From NCBI GenBank assembly GCA_003490025.1, contig DNJC01000006.1:68658-132657 (forward strand): 64,000 nucleotides of DNA, written 5' to 3'. A program made the translations under genes and the position numbers. Every line of letters begins with the position of its first letter. Positions within the stretch are counted from its first letter, which is position 1. This document shows, piece after piece, positions 17,383 to 25,736 of this stretch. This stretch comes from Geobacter sp. GTDB lineage: Bacteria; Desulfobacterota; Desulfuromonadia; Geobacterales; Geobacteraceae. A model generated the notes under the pieces. That model was not told the origin of the DNA, did no database searches, and saw nothing but the letters and a program-made list of their open reading frames with translations.

Positions 17383-17420
17383 CCATCCCCCTCCTGACCT
17401 CCCCCTTGAAGGGGAGGGAC
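17383..17420. repeat. C/G-run intergenic palindrome
   Basis: CCCATCCCCCTCCTGACCTC followed by CCCTTGAAGGGGAGGG. Same family as copies at 18766, 31002 and 32404. It lies just after nifV and may act as its terminator. Confidence 0.75.
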
Positions 17421-17479
17421 TCCTTGCGGAGAGATAGTCAGGAGGGCCTCAAGAGCCTGCCTCAAAGCTGCACAATAGT

Positions 17480-17491
17480 TAGGCAGCTGCC
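17480..17491. promoter_or_regulatory. Perfect palindrome AGGCAGCTGCCT upstream of the nifH promoter
   Basis: A 12-base perfect palindrome centred about 108 bases before the predicted start site, a typical distance for an enhancer-binding-protein site acting on a sigma-54 promoter. It does not match the NifA consensus and no identical copy lies before nifV or nifB, so the assignment is tentative. Confidence 0.3.
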
Positions 17492-17567
17492 TCGGCAGAA
17501 AGCTCGGCAAAAAGATTTTAAGCGGTTTGTAAACGCTAATAGGTAGCAATAACAGCAGGTTGGAAGT

Positions 17568-17583
17568 TGGCACGGTAGCTGCT
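17568..17583 (+). promoter_or_regulatory. Sigma-54 (-24/-12) promoter of the nifH operon
   Basis: TGGCAC-GGTAG-CTGCT with GG and GC spaced by ten bases. Predicted start near 17594, about 256 bases upstream of the nifH start codon, leaving a long leader. Confidence 0.85.
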
Positions 17584-17607
17584 AAGAATAAAACAAAATC
17601 GAATAAA

Positions 17608-17654
17608 GGATACGACGACGTATCCGACCACACCAGGTTTTTGGCAAAGGCGCC
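17608..17654 (+). promoter_or_regulatory. nifH leader: two hairpins, candidate ANTAR antitermination target
   Basis: First hairpin GGATAC-GACGAC-GTATCC (17608-17625), which has G at loop positions 1 and 4 and whose loop may close to ACGA. Second hairpin GGC-AAAGGC-GCC (17643-17654), with A at loop position 1 and G at position 4 as in ANTAR targets. The second hairpin uses the same bases as the 5' arm of the downstream terminator, so the two are mutually exclusive. ANTAR-domain regulation of nif leaders (GnfR) is known from Geobacter sulfurreducens; the match here is inference. Confidence 0.6.
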
Positions 17655-17683
17655 CACCGTAAGCAGTACCGGAGCGCCTTTTT
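17646..17683 (+). terminator. Intrinsic terminator inside the nifH leader
   Basis: AAGGCGC (17647-17653) pairs with GCGCCTT (17674-17680), followed by a T-run. Inner bases CCGTA and TACCGG extend the fold with one bulge. Lying between promoter and gene, it would act as an attenuator that must be overcome for nifH expression. Confidence 0.8.
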
Positions 17684-17849
17684 AATTTCAAAGGAATTGG
17701 CCTCGCAAATCAAAACGAGCCCTGCACCGTACCCGATCCGTAAGGCGATCATGAGAGGTGGCAGGTTTGTCAGAGTGGCTGGCAAGGCGACCGAACGGTT
17801 CCGCCGGAAGGCGGGAGCGGTCAGCGGGGCAACAAAAGGAGAGGGAACA

Positions 17850-18719
17850 ATGAGACAGATCGCGATTTACGGCAAAGGCGGCATCGGCAAATCCACCACC
17901 ACCCAGAACACCGTGGCAGGTCTCGCCTACATGGGCAAGAAGGTAATGATCGTCGGCTGCGACCCCAAAGCCGACTCCACCCGCCTCATCCTGCACGCCA
18001 AGGCACAGTCCACCGTCATGGACCTGGTGCGCGAGCTCGGCACCGTCGAGGACCTGGAACTCGAAGACGTAATGAAAGTCGGCTACGGCGATGTCAAGTG
18101 CGTCGAGTCCGGCGGACCGGAGCCGGGTGTCGGCTGCGCAGGCCGCGGCGTCATCACCGCCATCAACTTCCTGGAAGAAAACGGCGCCTACACCCCCGAC
18201 CTCGACTTCGTCTTCTACGACGTTCTGGGCGACGTCGTCTGCGGCGGGTTCGCCATGCCGATCCGCGAAGGGAAGGCCGAGGAAATCTACATCGTCACCT
18301 CCGGCGAGATGATGGCCATGTACGCCGCCAACAACATCGCCAAGGGTATCCTCAAGTACGCTTCCTCCGGCAAGGTCCGGCTGGCCGGCCTCATCTGCAA
18401 CGCAAGGAAGACGGACAAGGAATTCGAACTGATCTCCGCCCTCGCAGCCAAACTCGGCACCCAGATGATCCACTTCGTGCCCCGCGACAACCAGGTGCAG
18501 CGCGCCGAACTGCGCAGGATGACGGTCATCGAGTACTCCCCGGAGCATCCGCAGGCTCAGGAATACCGCACCCTGGCCCAGAAGATCCACGACAACAAGA
18601 TGCTGGTGGTCCCGACTCCGCTCGAGATGGAAGAACTCGAAGAGCTGCTGATGGAGTTCGGCATCATGGAAGCCGAGGACGAGTCCATCGTGGGCGTTGC
18701 CGAGACGGCGGCGGTTTAA
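17850..18719 (+). CDS. nifH: Nitrogenase iron protein NifH
   Basis: 289 residues. Homodimeric ATP-dependent electron donor to the MoFe protein. P-loop 'GKGGIGKST' at residues 9-17; the two [4Fe-4S] cysteines lie in 'GVGCAGRG' and 'GDVVCGGF'. The Arg of 'CAGRG' is the ADP-ribosylation target of DraT, which is encoded downstream. AGGAG precedes the ATG at 17850. The frame continues upstream to 17697, but that part is leader RNA. First gene of nifHDK. Length and motifs are typical of NifH and not of VnfH or ChlL. Confidence 0.97.
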   Translation: MRQIAIYGKGGIGKSTTTQNTVAGLAYMGKKVMIVGCDPKADSTRLILHAKAQSTVMDLVRELGTVEDLELEDVMKVGYGDVKCVESGGPEPGVGCAGRGVITAINFLEENGAYTPDLDFVFYDVLGDVVCGGFAMPIREGKAEEIYIVTSGEMMAMYAANNIAKGILKYASSGKVRLAGLICNARKTDKEFELISALAAKLGTQMIHFVPRDNQVQRAELRRMTVIEYSPEHPQAQEYRTLAQKIHDNKMLVVPTPLEMEELEELLMEFGIMEAEDESIVGVAETAAV

Positions 18720-18868
18720 TCGCCGTAGGGGCGAATGAACATTCGGCCCCTTAAAACCTGCACCCATCCCCCTCCTGGCCTCCCCCTTGAGGGGGGAGGG
18801 ATGTGCGGCCGAAAGCAGTAGGGGCGAATGATCATTCGCCCCTACACAATGACAATAAGGAGACTTTT
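18720..18868. repeat. nifH-nifD spacer filled with three palindromic repeats
   Basis: Two GTAGGGGCGAAT-type palindromes (18725-18751 degenerate, 18818-18845 complete) flank one C/G-run palindrome (18766-18801). In RNA each forms a stable hairpin, which could set nifH above nifDK by protecting the upstream 3' end or attenuating read-through. The nifD ribosome binding site AAGGAG follows. Confidence 0.75.
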
Positions 18869-20311
18869 ATGTCTGAGGCACCAATAAAGAAGGTAGAGGG
18901 GATCACCAAGGAATCTACCCAGGCGATGATCGACCACGCCATGGAGATCTATCCGGAGAAGGCAAAGAAGAAGAGGGCGCCGCACCTGGCGCCGAACGAG
19001 GGGGAGGGGGCCTGCGTCAAGAGTAACCGCAAGACCATCCCCGGCATCATGAGCGCCCGCGGCTGCGCCTATGCAGGCGCCAAAGGGGTGGTCTGGGGCC
19101 CGATTCGCGACATGGTGCACGTCTCCCACGGCCCGGTCGGCTGCGGCTGGTACTCCTGGGGCACGCGTCGCAACCTGGTCACCGGCGTGAACGGCGTCAG
19201 CCAGTTCGCCATGCAGTTCACCTCCGATTTCCAGGAGAAGGACATCGTCTACGGCGGCGACAAGAAACTGAAAACGCTGCTTAACGAGGCCCACGAGCTG
19301 TTCCCGCTCGCCAAGGGGATCTCGGTACTCTCCGAGTGCCCGGTAGGCCTCATCGGCGACGACATCAACTCCGTTGCCAAGATCGCGTCGGAGGAACTGC
19401 AGATTCCGGTCATCCCCTGCAACTGCGAGGGTTTCCGCGGCGTGTCCCAGTCGCTTGGCCACCACATCTCCAACGACACCATCCGCGACCACATCATCGG
19501 CACCCGCGAGTTCGCCGAACCCGCCGGTCCCTACGACATAGCGCTCATCGGCGACTACAACATCGGCGGCGACGTCTGGAGCGTTAAACCTCTGCTTGAA
19601 GAAATAGGACTTAACGTCAAGGCGGTCTGGACCGGCGACGGCGAGCTGGAGAAAATCGCGGCGACCCACACGGTCAAACTGAACCTGATCCACTGCTACC
19701 GCTCCATGAACTACATGTGCCGCGTGATGGAAGAGAAGTACGGCATCCCCTGGCTCGAATTCAACTTCTTCGGCCCGACCAAGATCCGCGAGAGCCTGAG
19801 GAAGATCGCCGACTTCTTCGACGACAGCATCAAGGAGAAGGTCGAGGCGGCCATCGCCAAGTACGACCCGATCATGCAGGCGGTGATCGACGAGTACCGT
19901 CCGCGCCTGGAAGGGAAGAAGGTGATGCTCTACGTCGGGGGGCTGCGTCCCCGTCACACCGTGAACGCCTACGCCGACCTCGGCATGATGGTAGTCGGCT
20001 CCGGTTACGAGTTCGCCCACGGCGACGACTACGAGAGGACTTCTCCGGAAATGCCGGAAGCGACCGTCATCTACGACGACGCCTCCGAGCACGAGCTTGA
20101 GCAGTTCGTTGACGAGCTTCGCCCCGACCTGGTCGGCTCCGGCATCAAGGAGAAGTACCTGTTCCAGAAGATGGGCATCCCGTTCCGCCAGATGCACAGC
20201 TGGGACTACTCCGGTCCGTACCATGCCTACAACGGCTTCCCGATCTTCGCCCGCGACGTCGACATGGCCGTCAACAGCCCGACCTGGAAACTCGTGAAGG
20301 CGCCGTTCTAG
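18869..20311 (+). CDS. nifD: Nitrogenase molybdenum-iron protein alpha chain NifD
   Basis: 480 residues. Carries the iron-molybdenum cofactor and half of the P-cluster. P-cluster cysteines lie in 'RGCAYAGAKGV', 'GPVGCGWYSWGTRR' and 'VLSECPVGLIGDDI'. The cofactor is held by the Cys in 'IHCYRSMNYM' and the His in 'RQMHSWDYSGPYH'. These motifs fit the Mo-type enzyme. AAGGAG lies six bases before the ATG at 18869; the frame extends to 18803 but that part is repeat DNA. Between nifH and nifK in the usual order. Confidence 0.97.
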   Translation: MSEAPIKKVEGITKESTQAMIDHAMEIYPEKAKKKRAPHLAPNEGEGACVKSNRKTIPGIMSARGCAYAGAKGVVWGPIRDMVHVSHGPVGCGWYSWGTRRNLVTGVNGVSQFAMQFTSDFQEKDIVYGGDKKLKTLLNEAHELFPLAKGISVLSECPVGLIGDDINSVAKIASEELQIPVIPCNCEGFRGVSQSLGHHISNDTIRDHIIGTREFAEPAGPYDIALIGDYNIGGDVWSVKPLLEEIGLNVKAVWTGDGELEKIAATHTVKLNLIHCYRSMNYMCRVMEEKYGIPWLEFNFFGPTKIRESLRKIADFFDDSIKEKVEAAIAKYDPIMQAVIDEYRPRLEGKKVMLYVGGLRPRHTVNAYADLGMMVVGSGYEFAHGDDYERTSPEMPEATVIYDDASEHELEQFVDELRPDLVGSGIKEKYLFQKMGIPFRQMHSWDYSGPYHAYNGFPIFARDVDMAVNSPTWKLVKAPF

Positions 20312-20319
20312 AGAAGCAG

Positions 20320-20412
20320 ATCAAGACAAAGATAAAGATTAAGTAAAAGGCAGTATGGCAGTTCCTGTTCAGGACCTCTTTATCTCAATCTTAATCTTAA
20401 TCTTATTCTGAT
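20320..20412. repeat. Hexamer-repeat hairpin between nifD and nifK
   Basis: Left arm (20320-20350) is built of GATAAA-like hexamers; right arm (20375-20412) of CTTAAT-like hexamers. They pair over roughly 25 bases, with one mismatch per hexamer in places. No T-run follows. A related element lies after nifEN (24848-24949). Confidence 0.7.
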
Positions 20413-20458
20413 TTACCGCCGTGCGACGGATTAGTCGCCGGCCGAAAGGAGCTATACC

Positions 20459-21922
20459 ATGACTGCAGAAGCTGCCGTGAAATACGTCACCGAGATTCCC
20501 GAAGAGGAAGTGAAACGGGTCTCCGAGTGGATCAATTCCGAGGAATACAAGGAGAAGAACTTCGCCCGCCAGGCGCTGGTGATCAACCCGCCGCACGCAT
20601 GCCAGCCGCTGGGCGCAGAACTCGCCGCACACGGCTTCGAAGGGACACTCCCCTTCGTGCACGGCTCCCAGGGGTGCGCCTCCTATTATCGCTCCACCTT
20701 CAACCGCCACTTCCGTGAGCCGGCGCCGGCCGTGTCCGACTCCATGACCGAGGACGGTGCGGTGTTCGGGGGACAGAACAACCTGCACGAAGCACTGGAG
20801 AACGCCTACACCATCTACAAGCCTAAGATGATGGCGGTCTTCACCTCCTGCATGCCGGAGGTCATCGGCGACGACCTGACCGCGTTCATCAAGAACGCGA
20901 GGAACAAGGCGATCGTGCCGCAGGACTACCCGCTCCCCTACGCCAACACCCCCAGCTTCAACGGCTCGCACGTTCACGGCTACGACGCCATGCTGGTCTC
21001 CATTCTGCAGACCCTGACCGAGGGGAAGAAGATCGAGGGGCGCTGCACCGGCAAATTGAACCTGATCCCGGGTTTTGACTGCAACACCGGAAACTACCGC
21101 GAGTACAAGAGGATCCTGAAAGAATTCGGCATCCCCTACACGCTTTTGGCCGACATCTCCGACACCTTCGATTCGCCCCTGGACGGCACCTATCGTCCGT
21201 ACCCGGGCGGCACCAAGCTTGAGGACGCGGCCGATTCCATCAACGGCAAGGTGACCATGACCGTGGGCCCCTACGCCAGCGCCAAGACCTTCACCTGGAT
21301 CAAGGACAACTACTCCGGGACGCACGTCTCCCTGCCGACCCCGTTCGGCGTCACCAAGACCGACGCGCTGCTGATGAAGCTCTCCGAGCTGTTCGGCAAA
21401 CCGGTGCCGGAATCCTTGAAGGCCGAGCGCGGCTACGCGGTAGACGCCATGACCGACGCCCACCAGTACATCCACGGCAAGAAGTTCGCCCTCTACGGCG
21501 ACCCCGATTACCTCCTGGGTTACATCTCGTTCCTGCTGGAGATGGGCGCCAGGCCGTACCACATCCTCTGCAGCAAGGGGACCAAGAAGGTCGAGAAAGA
21601 GATCCAGGCGCTGCTCGATTCTTCCCCGGACGGCAAGGGGTGCAAGATCTACATGGGCAAGGACCTCTGGCACATGCGGAGCCTGCTGATGACCGATCCG
21701 GTCGACGCCATGATCGGCGACACCCACGGCAAGTTCGCGGCGCGCGACGCCAACATCCCGCTGTTCAGGTTCGGCTTCCCGGTCTTCGACCGCGTGAACC
21801 TGCACCGCTCGCCGCTCATCGGCTACCAGGGCGCCATCAACATGCTGACCGCCATCTGCAACAAGTTCATCGAAGTACGTGACGAGACCTGCGAGGACCG
21901 TCACTTCGAGATGATGCGTTAA
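20459..21922 (+). CDS. nifK: Nitrogenase molybdenum-iron protein beta chain NifK
   Basis: 487 residues. Forms the alpha2-beta2 MoFe protein with NifD and supplies the other P-cluster ligands. P-cluster cysteines lie in 'HACQPLGAELAAHGF', 'HGSQGCASYYRSTFNRHF' and 'FTSCMPEVIGDDL'. AGGAG lies seven bases upstream. Length is slightly below the Azotobacter protein, as is common outside Proteobacteria sensu stricto. Separated from nifD by the hexamer-repeat hairpin and from nifEN by another long inverted repeat. Confidence 0.97.
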   Translation: MTAEAAVKYVTEIPEEEVKRVSEWINSEEYKEKNFARQALVINPPHACQPLGAELAAHGFEGTLPFVHGSQGCASYYRSTFNRHFREPAPAVSDSMTEDGAVFGGQNNLHEALENAYTIYKPKMMAVFTSCMPEVIGDDLTAFIKNARNKAIVPQDYPLPYANTPSFNGSHVHGYDAMLVSILQTLTEGKKIEGRCTGKLNLIPGFDCNTGNYREYKRILKEFGIPYTLLADISDTFDSPLDGTYRPYPGGTKLEDAADSINGKVTMTVGPYASAKTFTWIKDNYSGTHVSLPTPFGVTKTDALLMKLSELFGKPVPESLKAERGYAVDAMTDAHQYIHGKKFALYGDPDYLLGYISFLLEMGARPYHILCSKGTKKVEKEIQALLDSSPDGKGCKIYMGKDLWHMRSLLMTDPVDAMIGDTHGKFAARDANIPLFRFGFPVFDRVNLHRSPLIGYQGAINMLTAICNKFIEVRDETCEDRHFEMMR

Positions 21923-21928
21923 AACCCG

Positions 21929-22053
21929 AAAACCATTGGCCACGGAGGTAATCTGAGAAAATCGGAGAACGGCGAAAACTAAATGATTCCTTTTTGAAGC
22001 CTGTTTGTTTCTCTCAGATGTTCTCAGAAGTTCTCCGTGGCTAATGGTTTTTT
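21929..22053. repeat. Long imperfect inverted repeat between nifK and nifEN
   Basis: The left arm (21929-21970) contains AAAACCATTGGCCACGGAG, then TGAGAA and GGAGAAC. The right arm (22020-22053) contains GTTCTCAGAAGTTCTCCGTG and then GCTAATGGTTTTTT. The arms are reverse complements with a few changes. The final T-run makes it terminator-like, yet nifEN follows without another visible promoter, so partial read-through is likely. Confidence 0.75.
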
Positions 22054-22079
22054 CAGCTCCATACGAAAAGGAGGCTCCA

Positions 22080-24836
22080 ATGGCGAAGCCAGACTGGTAC
22101 GACACAACCGATTGCGACACCCACGATGCAGGGGCTCCCAAATTTTGCAAGAAATCCGAACCGGGCGAGGGAACGGAACGCAGCTGCGCCTATGACGGCG
22201 CCCGCGTCGTCCTCATGCCCATTACCGACGTCATTCACCTCGTCCACGGTCCGATCGCCTGCGCCGGCAACTCCTGGGACAACCGCGGCGCCCGCTCCAG
22301 CGACTCACAGCTGTACCGCCGCGGCTTCACGACCGAGATGCTGCAAAACGACGTGATCTTCGGCGGCGAGAAGAAACTCTACCGCGCCATCCGCGAACTG
22401 GCCGAGCGCTACCCGGAGGCGAAGGCGATCTTCGTCTACGCCACCTGCGTCACCTCGATGACCGGCGACGACATCGAGGCGGTCTGCAAGGCGGCGAAGG
22501 ACAAGGTGAACATCCCCGTTATCCCGGTGAACACACCCGGCTTTATCGGCGACAAGAACATCGGCAACAGGCTGGCCGGAGAGACGCTCTTCAAATACGT
22601 CATCGGCACCGCCGAGCCGGAATACACCACCGACTACGACATCAACCTGATCGGCGAGTACAACATTGCGGGCGACCTCTGGGGGATGCTGCCGCTCTTC
22701 GACAAACTCGGCATCAGGATACTTTCCTGCATCAGCGGCGACTCCAAGTTCGAGGAACTGCGCTACGCCCACCGCGCGAAGCTGAACGTGATCATCTGCT
22801 CCAAGAGCCTCACCAACCTCGCCAAGAAGATGCAGAAAAATTACGGCATCCCCTACATCGAGGAATCCTTTTACGGGATGACGGACGTCGCCAAGGCGCT
22901 GCGCAACATAGCGCGCGAGCTGGACGACCAGGTGAACGGGCTGGAAAAGCGCACCATGCAGGACCGCGTGGAGAGGCTCATTTCGGAGAGCGAAACCGCC
23001 TGCCGTGCACGGCTTGCCCCTTACCGCGAGAGGCTGGAAGGGAAACGGGCGGTGCTTTTCACCGGCGGGGTCAAGACCTGGTCCATGGTGAACGCACTGT
23101 CCGAGCTGGGAGTCGAGATCCTCGCGGCAGGGACCCAGAACTCGACGCTGGAAGACTTCTACAGGATGAAGGCGCTGATGCACAAGGACGCCTCCATCAT
23201 CGAGGACACCAGCACCGCCGGTCTTCTCTCCGTCATGTACGACAAGCTTCCGGACCTGATCGTCGCCGGCGGCAAGACGAAGTTCCTGGCCTTGAAGACG
23301 AAGACCCCCTTCCTCGACATCAACCACGGCCGCACGCACCCCTATGCCGGGTACGAGGGGATGGTCACCTTCGCGAAGCAGCTCGACCTGACGGTGAACA
23401 ACCCGATCTGGCCCGCGCTGAACGGAAAGTCTCCCTGGGAAAAGGATCCCGCCGAGCTGGAAACGGACCTTCTCCTGGCCAGGGAACACGCGCAGCTTCA
23501 AGCCGCCGAGGACATCAGGTCATCGAGGGTCAAGGTGCCGACCAAGTACGCCACCGTGAACCCCCAGAAGAACTCGCCGGCGCTGGGCGCAACCCTGGCA
23601 TATCTCGGCATCGACCAGATGCTTGCCCTGTTGCACGGAGCCCAGGGATGCTCGACCTTTATCAGGCTGCAGCTCTCCCGGCACTTCAAGGAATCGATCG
23701 CGCTCAACTCCACCAGCATGAGCGAGGAGGCGGCCATATTCGGGGGATGGGAAAACCTGAAACTCGGGCTGAACCGGGTGATGGAGAAATTCCGTCCCGC
23801 GGTGGTGGGCGTCATGACCACCGGGCTCACGGAAACGATGGGAGACGACGTCAGGAGCGCCATCGTCAAGTTCAGGGAGGCTCATCCGGAACACGACGCC
23901 ATCCCGGTCATACACGCCTCGACACCCGACTACTGCGGGTCGATGCAGGAGGGGTATGCGGCGGCCGTGGAGGCGATTGTATCCACGCTCCCGGAGGGCG
24001 GAGAGACCGTCAAGGGGCAGGTGAACATCCTGCCGGGTTGCCAGCTGACGCCGGCCGAGGTCGAGGAGATAGCGGAGATGTGCGAGGCGTTCGGGCTCGA
24101 TCCGGTGGTCGTTCCCGACATATCCAATGCCCTCGACGGGCATATCGATGCCACCGTTTCCGCGCTCTCGGTGGGCGGCGCGAAAGTCGAGCGGATCCGC
24201 TGCGCCGGCAAAAGCGAGGCGACCCTTTACTTCGGCGATTCCCTGGCTGACGCGGCAGAGGTTCTGGAAAAACGTTTCGGCATCGCCAGCTACGGCTTCA
24301 CCTCCATCACCGGACTTGCCGAATCGGATCTGCTGATGGCCACGCTGTCAGGGATCTCGGGTCGACCGATCCCTGAAAAATTCCGCCGCTGGAGGAGCCG
24401 CCTGATGGACGCGATGGTGGACTGCCACTACCAGTTCGGGCTGAAGAAGGTGGCGCTGGCCCTCGAGGCGGACCATCTCAAGGGGATGACCACTTTCCTG
24501 GCGGGGCTTGGCTGCGAGATCCAGGTGGCCATTGCCGCGACCAGGACAAGGGGACTGGACCGGTTGCCGGTAGAGAACATCTTCGTAGGTGATCTCGAAG
24601 ACCTGGAGCAGACGGCAGCGGGGGCCGACCTCCTGGTGGCGAACTCCAACGGACGCCAGGCTGCCAACAAGCTCGGGATCAAGTCCCACCTGAGAACGGG
24701 AATGCCGGTGTTCGACCGTCTCGGCTCCCATCACAAGATGTGGGTCGGTTACCAGGGAACCTTGAACCTGATATTCGAGCTGGCAAACATTTTCCAGTCC
24801 AATGCCAAGGAAGCGCAGAAGCTGGCGCACAACTAG
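22080..24836 (+). CDS. nifEN: NifE-NifN fusion, FeMo-cofactor assembly scaffold
   Basis: 918 residues in one frame. Residues about 1-455 are NifE ('RSCAYDGARVVLMPITDVIHLVHGPIACAGNSW', 'VYATCVTSMTGDDIEAVC'). Residues about 480-918 are NifN ('ALLHGAQGCSTFIRLQLSRHFKE', 'TTGLTETMGDDV'). The NifEN complex receives the NifB cofactor precursor and matures it with molybdenum and homocitrate. Fusion fixes the 1:1 ratio; I recall a fused nifEN from Geobacter. AAAGGAGG lies five bases before the ATG at 22080. The fusion joint near residue 456-480 is a charged stretch without a stop, so it is not an annotation artefact. Confidence 0.95.
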   Translation: MAKPDWYDTTDCDTHDAGAPKFCKKSEPGEGTERSCAYDGARVVLMPITDVIHLVHGPIACAGNSWDNRGARSSDSQLYRRGFTTEMLQNDVIFGGEKKLYRAIRELAERYPEAKAIFVYATCVTSMTGDDIEAVCKAAKDKVNIPVIPVNTPGFIGDKNIGNRLAGETLFKYVIGTAEPEYTTDYDINLIGEYNIAGDLWGMLPLFDKLGIRILSCISGDSKFEELRYAHRAKLNVIICSKSLTNLAKKMQKNYGIPYIEESFYGMTDVAKALRNIARELDDQVNGLEKRTMQDRVERLISESETACRARLAPYRERLEGKRAVLFTGGVKTWSMVNALSELGVEILAAGTQNSTLEDFYRMKALMHKDASIIEDTSTAGLLSVMYDKLPDLIVAGGKTKFLALKTKTPFLDINHGRTHPYAGYEGMVTFAKQLDLTVNNPIWPALNGKSPWEKDPAELETDLLLAREHAQLQAAEDIRSSRVKVPTKYATVNPQKNSPALGATLAYLGIDQMLALLHGAQGCSTFIRLQLSRHFKESIALNSTSMSEEAAIFGGWENLKLGLNRVMEKFRPAVVGVMTTGLTETMGDDVRSAIVKFREAHPEHDAIPVIHASTPDYCGSMQEGYAAAVEAIVSTLPEGGETVKGQVNILPGCQLTPAEVEEIAEMCEAFGLDPVVVPDISNALDGHIDATVSALSVGGAKVERIRCAGKSEATLYFGDSLADAAEVLEKRFGIASYGFTSITGLAESDLLMATLSGISGRPIPEKFRRWRSRLMDAMVDCHYQFGLKKVALALEADHLKGMTTFLAGLGCEIQVAIAATRTRGLDRLPVENIFVGDLEDLEQTAAGADLLVANSNGRQAANKLGIKSHLRTGMPVFDRLGSHHKMWVGYQGTLNLIFELANIFQSNAKEAQKLAHN

Positions 24837-24847
24837 GAGGCAGGTTA

Positions 24848-24949
24848 GATAAAGATAAAGATAAAGACAAAGGTTGAAAGCCAACGCACAGTAAATGCAA
24901 TTGTTCCTTAGCTTCCACCTTAATCTTAGTCTTAATCTTAGTCTTAATC
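24848..24949. repeat. Hexamer-repeat hairpin between nifEN and nifX
   Basis: The left arm (24848-24873) is three GATAAA units then GACAAAGG. The right arm (24918-24949) alternates CTTAAT and CTTAGT units. Paired antiparallel they form a stem of about 25 bases with an A-A mismatch recurring every six bases. Closely related to 20320-20412. Confidence 0.72.
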
Positions 24950-24968
24950 TGCTCCAAAGGAGCTTGTT

Positions 24969-25358
24969 ATGAAGATTGCTTTTACGACGAAGACGGGTGA
25001 ATCGATCGATCTGCACTTCGGCCAGGCGGACTCTTTCCACATCTGGGAGGTCGGCCCGGAAGAGGCGCACTACCTGGAGACCGTGTCGGTGGGAGAGCAT
25101 GGCAACGACGAGGAGGACCGGATCGCTGCCCGAGCCAACCTCCTTTCCGACTGCGCCATCGTCTATACCATGCAGATCGGAGGCCCTGCCGCGGCAAAGC
25201 TTGTCGCCAAGCGGATTCATCCCATGAAGACCAATGTGGAGGTGGGGCTGAAAGAGTCCATCGAGCGGATGCAGGAGGTGTTGCGGGGCAATCCGCCGCC
25301 CTGGCTGCGCAAGGCGATGAACAAGGACCAGGCGAGCTCGTTCATGGATGAGGACTAG
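24969..25358 (+). CDS. nifX: NifX-family cofactor-binding protein
   Basis: 129 residues of the dinitrogenase iron-molybdenum cofactor family: 'MKIAFTTKTGESIDLHFGQADSFHIWEV' and 'CAIVYTMQIGGPAAAKLVAKRIHPMK'. NifX binds NifB-co or the VK-cluster and passes it between NifB and NifEN. AAAGGAG lies six bases upstream. The C-terminal tail 'PPPWLRKAMNKDQ' is typical for nif-linked NifX. Follows nifEN as in many nif operons. Confidence 0.88.
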   Translation: MKIAFTTKTGESIDLHFGQADSFHIWEVGPEEAHYLETVSVGEHGNDEEDRIAARANLLSDCAIVYTMQIGGPAAAKLVAKRIHPMKTNVEVGLKESIERMQEVLRGNPPPWLRKAMNKDQASSFMDED

Positions 25359-25430
25359 TTTCTTGATATTTCATGTTGGCTAGAGTCGACAACCAATAAA
25401 TCTACAACGCAATAGCAAAGGAGAAAGAAA

Positions 25431-25694
25431 ATGGCTTACATCACCGGTTTGACCAAGAACAAGCAGGAGTGGACCCCGGAGTTTATCGTTTCCATCGACG
25501 ATGAGACCTGCATCGGCTGCGGCCGCTGCTTCAAGGTCTGCGCTCATGACGTGCTTACCTTCGAGGAAGTGGACGAGGACGATTCGGCAAAGATGTTCAT
25601 GAAGGTCGACAACCCGGGCAACTGCATCGGCTGCCAGGCGTGCGGCAGGACCTGCTCGAAGAAGTGCTTCACCTTCGCACCGGTTGTGGCGTAA
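25431..25694 (+). CDS. nif-specific ferredoxin, 2[4Fe-4S] (ferredoxin III type)
   Basis: 87 residues. Two cluster motifs: 'CIGCGRCFKVCAHD' and 'CIGCQACGRTCSKKC'. The N-terminus 'YITGLTKNKQEWTPEFIVSIDDETC' matches the nif-associated ferredoxin III family. It is a likely low-potential electron carrier for NifH or for NifB-dependent cofactor assembly. AAAGGAG precedes the ATG. The second motif has an extra Cys after the CP position, as is common in this family. Confidence 0.88.
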   Translation: MAYITGLTKNKQEWTPEFIVSIDDETCIGCGRCFKVCAHDVLTFEEVDEDDSAKMFMKVDNPGNCIGCQACGRTCSKKCFTFAPVVA

Positions 25695-25736
25695 AAAATC
25701 ATCAACCTTAACCTCGGCCTGTCTTTCGGAGGTTCT

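Noticed and set aside
16020..17600. NifA-type upstream sites (TGT-N10-ACA) before nifV and nifH
   Set aside because: I looked for the motif and found no acceptable match, in line with Geobacter using NtrC-family regulators other than NifA for nif genes.
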